Shown one piece after another: positions 19,501 through 26,307 of a DNA stretch of 64,000 nt. The notes under the pieces were generated by a model. The model was not told where the DNA came from, ran no database searches, and saw only the letters and a list, made by a program, of their open reading frames with translations. Where the stretch lies: contig DDFK01000001.1 in assembly GCA_002337145.1 (NCBI GenBank), forward strand, positions 1,514,733 through 1,578,732. The letters are read 5' to 3'. The stretch is from Chitinophagaceae bacterium UBA1930. GTDB lineage: Bacteria; Bacteroidota; Bacteroidia; Chitinophagales; Chitinophagaceae. Within the stretch, counting starts at the first letter, position 1. The number at the start of each line of letters is the position of its first letter. The position numbers were made by a program, and so were the translations under genes.

Positions 19501-20975
19501 GGAGCGTAGGTTAAACTGGCAATGAGTTCAAAGGGTGTGTTTTTGCAGGTGGCATTACCGGGAACAGTTACCGGTGTAAGATCATTTTGAAGGCCCTGTG
19601 CAGAGGTTAGATCGTTAACAAGCGTGCCAGCATTGTAACCATAACTTTCTACAGAACCTAAACCGTATGTAATAGCTGTAAATGCAGAATCGGACGAAAC
19701 GGTATGTTGACCAACAGTAACCGCTTTAACAACTACTGCATAAGCCGCATTTTGAGGGTGTGCTTTAAAAGTGTAACTAGTAGTACCATCTATCTTAAAA
19801 TTTCCCGATGCCGCTGCAGCATAGGGAATTATCACAGAAACATAGTTATTACTAATGCTTTGATTACTTGTATTATAAAAAACAGCTTTTTTAATAGATT
19901 GTTCTATAGGACTTAAATAAAACATTTCTGGATCTCCAAGACCGCTATAGCTAGGGTATCCAGATACGTTACAAGGAGTAGAGGTAGAAGGAATTAATTG
20001 TTCAACAAGAATTGGCCTATCGGCTTCTATATATTCTCCATCATTGCTTTCAAAGTCGTAATAAAAATTATTATTCAACCCTGTTAATACAACCCCGTTT
20101 CTTTTAACGACTGTCGAGGGATCCCTAACAGCAATACGATAAAAATTGATGTTTTTGGTGTTTATGTTACTGGTTGAAACCGTCGGATAAGTTAGGTACC
20201 TTGTTCCCCAAGCACTTGCAGGAAAAATCTGCTGTTGCATAAATTCACCGCTCGATGTATTACAAATGGTCATTCTACTGGAGCCAGAGAACACGCCAAT
20301 TGGGTGGCAATTGCCATCTGTGCCAGCAACAGAAACAATTTTACTTCCGGTCATGTCATTTCCTGAATTTCCAGATGCCTGTCCAAATACATTGTATATC
20401 TGCCCTTTATTTAAGTTCACGGTAAAAGGCACATTAGCTGGTCTATTACCTTGTGTTACATCAGATGGTGTAATTTGAACTGTTGTATTGTCCTCACTTG
20501 CAACTACAAAAAACCATGAGTACGCCGGGGTGCTGTTCGTAATTTGCGTATAGTTTAAAGAATAATAAGTATAGCCGTAGGTTTCCACAGGCATCAGCAT
20601 TGTTGCTCCAGAAGAACTTCCTCCATACTGATGGGCATAAGCAACTATTGGCACATCACTCAAAATATGAATACCTGCGGTACTCATTCCCTCTGCTGTT
20701 AACCTTGCTGTTTTAGGAATTGCTGCTGTTTGAATTGCACTATTAGCAGGAATGATCAAACTTTGAGAATATCCCACAGATGGGACGCTGACTGTAACAT
20801 TTGCTGACTGTTCGGCACTTAAATACAATACAAATGTTTCTCCGTTTGAACTAAATAGTTGATTATGTCCGTAACCTACCCAAAACTCCTTTCCTTTATT
20901 TGATCTGTTCTGTGCAAACGATTGCGTGGTACATACAATGAATAGTAAGCTAAAAAGCAGTAGAAAATTCTTCAT
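16584..20975 (-). CDS. giant PKD-repeat surface protein with T9SS type B (gliding-motility-associated) C-terminus
   Basis: A 1463-residue cell-surface protein. It has a signal peptide (residues 1-22, ending SFA-Q) and an IgGFc-binding-protein-like N-terminal domain (about 30-400, from GKEFWVGYGHNQLF onward). At least six PKD or PKD-like beta-sandwich repeats follow, marked by WDFGDGT variants (WYWDFGDGTP, WAWSFGDAAN, WHWDFGNTTT, YVWDFGDGTT, WHWDFGNNDT). It ends in a gliding-motility-associated C-terminal domain of about 85 residues (IPNAFSPNGDGINDKW ... PVGTYYYIIELN). This C-terminus marks type B cargo of the type IX secretion system. The likely role is adhesion or a SprB-like surface function. 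ATG at 20975 opens the signal peptide. The coding region 19800-20960 (N-terminal domain) is visibly more AT-rich than the rest. Confidence 0.9.
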   Translation of the reverse strand: MKNFLLLFSLLFIVCTTQSFAQNRSNKGKEFWVGYGHNQLFSSNGETFVLYLSAEQSANVTVSVPSVGYSQSLIIPANSAIQTAAIPKTARLTAEGMSTAGIHILSDVPIVAYAHQYGGSSSGATMLMPVETYGYTYYSLNYTQITNSTPAYSWFFVVASEDNTTVQITPSDVTQGNRPANVPFTVNLNKGQIYNVFGQASGNSGNDMTGSKIVSVAGTDGNCHPIGVFSGSSRMTICNTSSGEFMQQQIFPASAWGTRYLTYPTVSTSNINTKNINFYRIAVRDPSTVVKRNGVVLTGLNNNFYYDFESNDGEYIEADRPILVEQLIPSTSTPCNVSGYPSYSGLGDPEMFYLSPIEQSIKKAVFYNTSNQSISNNYVSVIIPYAAAASGNFKIDGTTSYTFKAHPQNAAYAVVVKAVTVGQHTVSSDSAFTAITYGLGSVESYGYNAGTLVNDLTSAQGLQNDLTPVTVPGNATCKNTPFELIASLTYAPTKMVWKLSQAAPALQPVNIDTTVNNPVAFDTVYVNGLRYYRYRLPRTYTFNQTGSYTIPITVTSPDIDNCSNSIDININLTVGLNPVADFNVTYSGCQADTAYLFGTYTANGNNITQFRWDFEDNTTDNLQNTKKKFNTDGAHAVRFRVISDVGCIGDTTKNVNTIPPPVTVATPNPSSVCANGSVTFTPVSSFPGGAIDSWYWDFGDGTPVQHYTNSNPVSHTFTTAMHDDTIRHWILGVGGCKSETLKIPLRVWANPVTDFDAVTVGCLEDSTAFFADKTTIADGQTLTWAWSFGDAANSTPANPNTSSLQNPSHRYKYVNNYNINLVATTVEGGCSVPRTKTFNVPGFINPIVFTIQNENTLCSNVAVNLVNGMDVVVNGISKFEIYWDTLGAPTVYDTYNNPSNNQSFTHTYPTFTTPLTKDYTIKLVVYSQGGCISSRYKTITLNAKPDLYFNVLQGVCVNGSPKFVGNASLLNAVSGGGVYSGLGVLADTTINPAVAGVGYHAVKYKYTTTFGCTDSVSKNIYVFPKPVAKFVFNKNVCQQDSVLFTDQSTISNGQAIQEWHWDFGNTTTKLYTNPGNTFINEPPFYNHYTNYGSFPATLYVVSDSACLSDVTAPQTVTIYPDPVTAFLPPQGLCVPSGQANFINQSTYPTGSSSQLTYVWDFGDGTTSTAVDPVHFYTTGVPPYTVKLTATSPLGCIVTNTQVLNQVFQDPVSLFVFNSDTLCEGRPLFFEDKSTTGIDPITKWHWDFGNNDTINQQNVTKAFAIGSYTATLKVTTSNGCTSNPDHTEAFSIYKQPIVDAGPNMYTPEGKPVVIAATSNDNTNLFKYIWTPSIYLNDDTLLNPICSPIFTTTYKLLAYGGGGNCIATDTVKIIALKQLAIPNAFSPNGDGINDKWDINFLNDYPNCKIEIFNRNGQQVYRSIGYNGPWDGRFNGNPLPVGTYYYIIELNNNGYGKLSGSVTIIK

Positions 20976-21050
20976 AACAAAATCTTGGTAGAAGTCTAAA
21001 GATAAGCAGCATCTGGTAAATGCTGCCTTGCCAATCCGTGAAACGGGGCA

Positions 21051-21082
21051 AAAAAAAGACAGAAACATCTGTTTCTGTCTTT
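21051..21082 (-). terminator. intrinsic terminator of the rplM-rpsI-rpsB-tsf operon
   Basis: AAAGACAGAAACA (21055-21067) pairs with TGTTTCTGTCTTT (21070-21082). On the leftward transcript a run of seven U follows. It lies 27 bases after the tsf stop codon. Confidence 0.92.
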
Positions 21083-21108
21083 GTATAAAATATCGCTCAA
21101 TTAAGTAA

Positions 21109-21951
21109 TTAACCTAATGCTACCCTTCTAAAAGAAAGCACTTTCAATTCAGCATCAACAGTTTTCAGGTATTCTGCAACTGATTTGCCCGCATCTTTTA
21201 CAAACGGTTGTGCCAACAATGTTTGCTCTTTAAAGAAAGCATTCAATTTACCTTCTGCAATTTTAGCAATCATGTCGTCTGTTTTGCCAGCCATTTTAGG
21301 ATCGGCTTTCATGGTATCCACCACAATGGCCCTTTCCCTTTCAATGGTTTCTGGTGCAATGCTTTCTGCATCTACAGCCAATGGGTTCAATGCTGCAATC
21401 TGCATGGCAACATCTTTACCAGCTTCGGCAGCTTCTTTGTTCAGGGCAACCAATACACCCAAACGGTATGCACCGTGAATGTAAGAAGCAACATAAGGAG
21501 CTTCTACACGCTCGTATTTGGCAATACCAATTTTTTCGCCAATAGCGGCCAGTTTATCGTTGATCAATTCAGAAACTTTGGTACCGTTAACGGTAGCATC
21601 GTTCAGTTCTTCTATGCTCTTTGCATCGGTAGCTACTGCTGCATCGGCAATGCTTTGGGCAAATGCTACAAAGTCAACGTTTTTGGAAACGAAATCGGTT
21701 TCGCAGCTAATACAAACCACATAACCAATTTTGTTATCGGCCGAAGTCTTGGCAATGATTACACCTTCTTTGGCTTCACGGTCGCTACGTTTAGCAGCAA
21801 CTTTTTGACCCTGTTTACGCAACCAGTCAATAGCTGCTTCAAAATCTCCGCCTGTTTCTGTTAATGCTTTGCGGCAATCCATCATACCGGCACCTGTGGC
21901 CTGACGTAATTTGTTTATTTCTGCCGCTGTTATTGCAACTGCTGTGCTCAT
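21109..21951 (-). CDS. tsf: elongation factor Ts
   Basis: EF-Ts recycles EF-Tu by GDP release. The 280-residue protein carries the N-terminal UBA-like region with LRQATGAGMMDCRKAL, then the conserved GVIIAKTSADNKIGYVVCISCETDFVSKN, followed by two core subdomains and AYRLGVLVALN. Length is normal. It is the last gene of the leftward ribosomal-protein operon, 208 bases after rpsB, a gap that contains a 10-bp hairpin. Transcription ends at 21051-21082. Confidence 0.97.
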   Translation of the reverse strand: MSTAVAITAAEINKLRQATGAGMMDCRKALTETGGDFEAAIDWLRKQGQKVAAKRSDREAKEGVIIAKTSADNKIGYVVCISCETDFVSKNVDFVAFAQSIADAAVATDAKSIEELNDATVNGTKVSELINDKLAAIGEKIGIAKYERVEAPYVASYIHGAYRLGVLVALNKEAAEAGKDVAMQIAALNPLAVDAESIAPETIERERAIVVDTMKADPKMAGKTDDMIAKIAEGKLNAFFKEQTLLAQPFVKDAGKSVAEYLKTVDAELKVLSFRRVALG

Positions 21952-22101
21952 AATATGTTATTTTAAAATTTAGATTCTGTTTGTCTAAGATTATGCCGCA
22001 AAACTTTCAATACATTTTTGTCAGTTGCTGCGGTAAAAGTTCGGTTCTGTTGCGAACCTATATGTGTGCGACGCCGAGAACGCTGGGCTAAGATATAAAG
22101 A

Positions 22102-22143
22102 TGGGTCAATAACCATACAGTACACTGAATGACTATTGACCCA
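22102..22143 (-). promoter_or_regulatory. hairpin in the rpsB-tsf gap
   Basis: TGGGTCAATA (22102-22111) and TATTGACCCA (22134-22143) form a perfect 10-bp stem with a 22-base loop, 17 bases after the rpsB stop. No U-run follows, so partial attenuation or RNA processing that adjusts the S2:EF-Ts ratio is possible. This is inference. Confidence 0.45.
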
Positions 22144-22159
22144 ATGAACTTTATTGAAA

Positions 22160-23068
22160 TTATCTAGCACCACCACCTGCAGGGCGACGGTTACCCGGGC
22201 CAGCTACACGGCGTTTAGGAGCACCACCGGGTCCACCAGCAGGAGCATCATTGCTACCACGGCCACCACGACGGCCACGACCACCTTCAGCTTGTGCTTC
22301 TTGCTCTAGGCGACGTGCCCTTGCTTCGTTTTCGCTGTTGTTATCGTCTTCGTTATTGTCTTCGTCTTTGCTAGCCTGACGCTCTGCCAAACCTTCTGCT
22401 ATTGCAGCCACCAAGTAGTTGGTGATGATAGCGATTGATTTTGTAGCATCGTCGTTTGCAGGAATTGCATAGTCAACTTTGTTCGGGTCACAGTTGGTAT
22501 CAACCATACCAAAAGTAGTGATGCCCAAACGTTTTGCTTCTGCCAATGCAATATGCTCAACACCAATATCCACAAGGAACAAAGCTGCCGGAAGACGGCC
22601 CAACTGAGCGATACCGCCCAATACTTTTTCCATTTTGTCCTTATCACGTGTCAAAGTCAAACGTTCTTTTTTGGTAAGGCTTTCGGCACTACCGTCGTTC
22701 AGCATTTTTTCAATGCTCTGCATTTTCTTAACGCTTTTACGAACCGTGTTGAAGTTGGTCAACATACCACCCAACCAACGTTCTGTTGCGTAAGGCATGT
22801 TTACACGTTTAGCACATTCGGTAACAATTTCTTTAGCCTGTTTCTTTGTTGCAACAAACATGATTTTTTTACCGCTTTTGGCAATCTGTTTCATTGCTGC
22901 AGCAGTTTCCTGTAAGTAGTCAACTGTTTTGTTCAGGTCAATAATGTGGATACCTTTCTTTTCTGCAAAGATGTAAGGCAACATTTTGGGGTTCCACTTC
23001 TTCTTAAGGTGACCAAAGTGCACACCTGCTTCTAGTAGCTGCTGTTGAAGTGAAGTATTATTTTCCAT
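22160..23068 (-). CDS. rpsB: 30S ribosomal protein S2 with Arg/Gly-rich C-terminal extension
   Basis: Residues 1-230 are ordinary S2 (AGVHFGHLKKKWNPKM, RWLGGMLTNF, VDIGVEHIALAEAKRLGI, VDTNCDPNKVDYAIPANDDA). The remaining 70 or so residues are a low-complexity tail: first acidic and Asn-rich (SKDEDNNEDDNNSENEA), then basic and Gly-rich with RGRRGGRG, ending in GNRRPAGGGAR. At 302 residues it is about 60 longer than the common bacterial form. The tail would be disordered and could bind RNA or the bS21/anti-Shine-Dalgarno platform, but its function is unknown. It sits after rpsI and before tsf in the operon. A possible leader structure lies at 23109-23165. Confidence 0.97.
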   Translation of the reverse strand: MENNTSLQQQLLEAGVHFGHLKKKWNPKMLPYIFAEKKGIHIIDLNKTVDYLQETAAAMKQIAKSGKKIMFVATKKQAKEIVTECAKRVNMPYATERWLGGMLTNFNTVRKSVKKMQSIEKMLNDGSAESLTKKERLTLTRDKDKMEKVLGGIAQLGRLPAALFLVDIGVEHIALAEAKRLGITTFGMVDTNCDPNKVDYAIPANDDATKSIAIITNYLVAAIAEGLAERQASKDEDNNEDDNNSENEARARRLEQEAQAEGGRGRRGGRGSNDAPAGGPGGAPKRRVAGPGNRRPAGGGAR

Positions 23069-23108
23069 TGTATTAATTTGATAAAGTGATTGATTTTGTT
23101 AATGGTTA

Positions 23109-23165
23109 ATAGTTCATGGTTCATAGGTAAAAGGGCTTTGCTGTTATCCATAAGCCATGACCTAT
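23109..23165 (-). promoter_or_regulatory. inverted repeat in the rpsI-rpsB gap, possible S2 leader
   Basis: ATAG-TCATGG (within 23109-23120) is complementary to CCATGA-CTAT (within 23154-23165), giving an interrupted 10-bp stem about 40 bases before the rpsB start. S2 autoregulates through leaders in other bacteria. Whether this one does is unknown, and the AT-rich pairing is modest. Confidence 0.3.
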
Positions 23166-23178
23166 ATACCCCAAAAAA

Positions 23179-23568
23179 TTAACGTTTGCTGAACTGGTAG
23201 CTTCTACGTGCTTTTTTATGACCGAATTTCTTACGTTCAACGCCACGTGGATCACGTTTTAACTGACCGGCTGCTTTTAATGCTGGACGGAATTCTGGGT
23301 TTACTTCTAACAAAACACGGGCAATGCCTAATTTAATGGCTTCTGCCTGGCCTTTTAAACCACCACCTTGAGCATTGATAACAATATCGAATTTGCCCAA
23401 AACATCAGCAGTTTTTAAAGGAGCTTCCACTTGGTTCTGCAAGTAAACCAAAGGGAAATAGTTTTTATAGTCTTTATCGTTTACGGTAATCTTGCCATCG
23501 CCCTTGCTAATGAATACGCGGGTTACAGCTTCTTTACGACGACCGACTGCATTTTTTTGCTTTTCCAT
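23179..23568 (-). CDS. rpsI: 30S ribosomal protein S9
   Basis: A 129-residue S9 with NAVGRRKEAVTRVFI at the start, the glycine-rich GGLKGQAEAIKLGIARVLLE centre, and the invariant basic C-terminus ending KKARRSYQFSKR, whose last residues contact P-site tRNA. Length is normal. It follows rplM by 37 bases, the usual rplM-rpsI pair. Confidence 0.98.
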   Translation of the reverse strand: MEKQKNAVGRRKEAVTRVFISKGDGKITVNDKDYKNYFPLVYLQNQVEAPLKTADVLGKFDIVINAQGGGLKGQAEAIKLGIARVLLEVNPEFRPALKAAGQLKRDPRGVERKKFGHKKARRSYQFSKR

Positions 23569-23605
23569 TTATATTAATTTGGAATTTGAAATTTTAGATT
23601 GTGGA

Positions 23606-24049
23606 TTAGAACTTTAGTTCTTTAGGTTGTTGAGCTGCATGTGGATGTGCTGCACCAGTGTACACGAACAGTTTCTTGTACATTTTGCGGCCCAAACGGT
23701 TTTTAGGCAACATACCTTTTACGGCACGCTCAATTAAAACTTCTGGACGGCGGCGTTGCAAATCTTTAGCAACTTCTTCTTTACGTCCACCTGGGTAACC
23801 AGTAAAAGAATCATAAAGCTTGTCTTCCATTTTGTTACCGGTCAATTTAGCTTTTTCGCAATTGATAACGATAATGTAGTCTCCACAATCAACGTGTGGT
23901 GTGTAATAAGCCTTGTTCTTACCACGAAGAATGGCTGCGATTTTACTACACATACGACCGATGGTTTGATTAGTACCGTCCACAACGTACCAGTTGTGCG
24001 TAACGGTAGCCTCATTGGCATGTTTAGTAGTGAAATGTAATTTGCTCAT
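23606..24049 (-). CDS. rplM: 50S ribosomal protein L13
   Basis: A 147-residue L13 with WYVVDGTNQTIGRMCSKIAAILRGK, the HVDCGDYIIVINCEK stretch, and the C-terminal GMLPKNRLGRKMYKKLFVY followed by HPHAAQQPKEL. It is the first gene of the leftward operon rplM-rpsI-rpsB-tsf. Its leader of about 50 bases contains a hairpin directly before the gene, and a good Bacteroidota promoter is found at 24108-24140. Confidence 0.98.
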   Translation of the reverse strand: MSKLHFTTKHANEATVTHNWYVVDGTNQTIGRMCSKIAAILRGKNKAYYTPHVDCGDYIIVINCEKAKLTGNKMEDKLYDSFTGYPGGRKEEVAKDLQRRRPEVLIERAVKGMLPKNRLGRKMYKKLFVYTGAAHPHAAQQPKELKF

Positions 24050-24070
24050 TTGTATTTCTATTTAAGGTTT

Positions 24071-24092
24071 ATCCAACGCTATCCCGTTGGAT
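24071..24092 (-). promoter_or_regulatory. leader hairpin of rplM
   Basis: ATCCAACG (24071-24078) and CGTTGGAT (24085-24092) form a perfect 8-bp stem with a six-base loop, ending 21 bases before the rplM start codon, inside the predicted 5' leader. It could be an autoregulatory target of L13 or S9, or a stability element. Confidence 0.45.
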
Positions 24093-24107
24093 TTTTAAAT
24101 TGGACGG

Positions 24108-24140
24108 CGAAGGTAGATGCAGACATGCTGATTTTCCAAA
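24108..24140 (-). promoter_or_regulatory. Bacteroidota-type promoter of the rplM operon
   Basis: On the leftward strand TTTG (24137-24140) is followed after exactly 21 bases by TACCTTCG (24108-24115), one base from the TAnnTTTG consensus. Start of transcription would be near 24100, giving a leader of about 50 bases. Confidence 0.6.
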
Positions 24141-24296
24141 GATTTTGGAAAGTATTTTTGATTGAACCTTTGTAAGTTGTTGATTTACAATAAAAATTTT
24201 GCGTATAAAATTTATTACGCCACTGAAATAGTCTTAAATACTGGGATTTTTAAGGATTGAAGAGCCCAAAATTCAATAAAAACAAGCGATTGCCGC

Positions 24297-25481
24297 TTAG
24301 CTGTTTTTAATGTATTTTTTAATGGTGGTATAGTTCAACAGCCACAAAGACAATAAAATAATAACTGCAACGCCTAATGTATAGTAAGACGGGTATGCAC
24401 TTACAAAAATGTGCTGTTTTTGCAAAATGCCATGCAGTATATACTGCAGTACAGTTATTACAACCAGTGAAAGAACTGTAATCACAATGTTTGATGGAAA
24501 AAACCTCTTCATTAAAAAGCCCTGCAACTGTTTTGGAGCCGCTCCCAATGTAATCAGCAACTGTATCTCTTCTTTACAGGATGCAATGGTCAATTGTATG
24601 AACAATGTAAAAATCAACAAAGCAAACAACAGCATTACTGCACCCGTAACCCAGCTTACGTTAACCACGGCATTCACGATCTGCCGGTATTTGCTAAAGC
24701 GTGTTTTGTCGGCATCGGTTGTAAGCCCGTTTTGTTTTAGGTAACCAACCAAGGCAGGATTGCCGGGGTCTTTTGTACGGATAACCACCCTGGATGGCTT
24801 GCCACTGGCATTGCTGCCATAATTTTTGTTGGCCCAGTCCATAAAATTTTGCGGAACCAATACCGAGGAAATGCGGTCGCTAAAACCCACAATCCTGCCC
24901 GTATAATATTGAACCGTACCGTTGGGGTTGTACATATTTATTTTAAAGGACATTGCCTTTAATAAATCGGGGGTTATTTGTGGATAGCCTTGCGAAACAG
25001 CAAATTGAAAATTGTAGATATCCAAAAACATATTGGGAATGATCATGGGAATGAAATCGCTGCCTTGCTGCCATTTCCAGTCTTTGCTATTGATGTCGAT
25101 AAACTCATCGGGCACACTTTCAAAAGCAATGTCTGTATAGAAAGGGAATGTTTTGGTGTAGCTTTCAGCCGATGCCTTGAACCTTCCGGGACTAATATTG
25201 CCCACCGCATCTATAAAAGGTAGTTGGCTTAACCGTTTCAGTTCATCATCCGATAAAGTAGTGGCATTAATGGTGGCATTGTTTACCTCTTTGTTTACCA
25301 CCAAAAAATTAGCGGTACTGTCTTGATTGGTTTTGCCATTTAGCAGTTCGTTATAGTTGGCCTGTATCTGCACAGCAGATAAAATAAGCAGCAAGGCAAC
25401 AGATAAACCAATAACAGCCATTACAAATCTTGTACGGCCCGATGCGGTTTTGATCAGTTTTTTTAAAAGTATGTTCAGCAT
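24297..25481 (-). CDS. FtsX-like ABC transporter permease
   Basis: A 394-residue permease with one N-terminal membrane helix (about residues 19-40), an extracytoplasmic domain of about 230 residues, and three C-terminal helices (about 280-310, 335-355, 370-385). This is the FtsX/MacB topology. The C-terminal part contains the family's ITLGAAPKQLQGFLMKRFFPSN coupling segment. The ATPase gene is directly upstream (88-base gap). Such pairs often drive mechanotransmission or lipoprotein handling rather than uptake. ATG at 25481 was chosen over a TTG ten codons upstream. No membrane-fusion protein is encoded nearby. Confidence 0.82.
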   Translation of the reverse strand: MLNILLKKLIKTASGRTRFVMAVIGLSVALLLILSAVQIQANYNELLNGKTNQDSTANFLVVNKEVNNATINATTLSDDELKRLSQLPFIDAVGNISPGRFKASAESYTKTFPFYTDIAFESVPDEFIDINSKDWKWQQGSDFIPMIIPNMFLDIYNFQFAVSQGYPQITPDLLKAMSFKINMYNPNGTVQYYTGRIVGFSDRISSVLVPQNFMDWANKNYGSNASGKPSRVVIRTKDPGNPALVGYLKQNGLTTDADKTRFSKYRQIVNAVVNVSWVTGAVMLLFALLIFTLFIQLTIASCKEEIQLLITLGAAPKQLQGFLMKRFFPSNIVITVLSLVVITVLQYILHGILQKQHIFVSAYPSYYTLGVAVIILLSLWLLNYTTIKKYIKNS

Positions 25482-25569
25482 GTTTGGTACATCTGGCACC
25501 GCAAGTCTCAAGCTGTGATTCGCAAGTATGCATTATCTACAACCTTCAATTAACCAACTGCGGTTTGTT

Positions 25570-26217
25570 CTATAAATTCAGTTTACGTGTATAATTAAAG
25601 TGGTCATCATCATCCAGGTCGGTCAATACAAAAGCCGCCTTTCGTTTAGTGCATTCTTCTGCAATCAACGCTGCTGCAATGGCGGTATTTGCTTTGTCCA
25701 AATGACTGAACGGTTCGTCCATCAACAAGAATTCAAAAGGTTGAACCAGTGCACGTATAATGGCTATGCGTTGCTGCTCGCCATAGCTGCAAAGCCCTGC
25801 CCGCTGGTTAAGTATATGTGCCACGCCCAGTTTTTCGGCCATTGCATCAACCATATTGGTTTCGTAATGGGGTTGCTGCAATACACGGTTCAGTTCAATA
25901 TTTTCCCTTGCAGTAAGGTTGTTAAACAGCCGCAGGTCCTGAAAAATGATGCTCAGTTGCTGTTGCCTTTTTTCTGCCAATGCACCACCTGTAACGGTCC
26001 TTATATCCTGATCGTTCCATAACACATTGCCCAAGTAGTCAAAACGTAGTTTGTATAGTATATGTGTAAGCGTTGTTTTACCGGTACCGCTTGGGGCTTT
26101 TATCTTGATCCATTCCCCTGGCTTAAGTGTTTGTTGCGTATTCCAAATATCCGAAGGGCGTTGTTGCAGTTTATCTTTTAGCGGAATGGGAACAACATTG
26201 TGGAGCGTTATCTGCAT
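25570..26217 (-). CDS. ABC transporter ATP-binding protein, divergent
   Basis: A 215-residue ABC ATPase paired with the FtsX-like permease. Visible motifs are Walker A APSGTGKT (residues 41-48, with Ala in place of the first Gly), Q-loop Q93, signature CSYGEQQR (143-150, instead of LSGGQ), Walker B FLLMDEP (163-169) and D-loop SHLD (171-174). The switch histidine expected near residue 200 is absent; the strand ends VLTDLDDDD. The nucleotide-binding core is present, so the protein may still hydrolyse ATP, but its cycle could be unusual. ATG at 26217 is preferred to a TTG at 26235. It is probably translated from its own promoter after the DUF4836 terminator. Confidence 0.85.
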   Translation of the reverse strand: MQITLHNVVPIPLKDKLQQRPSDIWNTQQTLKPGEWIKIKAPSGTGKTTLTHILYKLRFDYLGNVLWNDQDIRTVTGGALAEKRQQQLSIIFQDLRLFNNLTARENIELNRVLQQPHYETNMVDAMAEKLGVAHILNQRAGLCSYGEQQRIAIIRALVQPFEFLLMDEPFSHLDKANTAIAAALIAEECTKRKAAFVLTDLDDDDHFNYTRKLNL

Positions 26218-26249
26218 AGCGTAATTTGTACACAATCGAAAATAAGCAT

Positions 26250-26284
26250 TTATAAAGAAAGCCCCCGGTGTATTGCGGGGGCTT
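26250..26284 (-). terminator. intrinsic terminator after the DUF4836 gene
   Basis: AAGCCCCCG (26259-26267) pairs with CGGGGGCTT (26276-26284); the leftward transcript continues with UUUCUUUAU. It is GC-rich and strong. Confidence 0.88.
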
Positions 26285-26307
26285 GTATGTTTTATTCAGG
26301 GCAGTTG

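Noticed and set aside
21208..21864. Long plus-strand frame (218 codons) opposite tsf
   Set aside because: It is antisense to a clear tsf gene; the Cys/Phe-rich translation is typical of a shadow frame.
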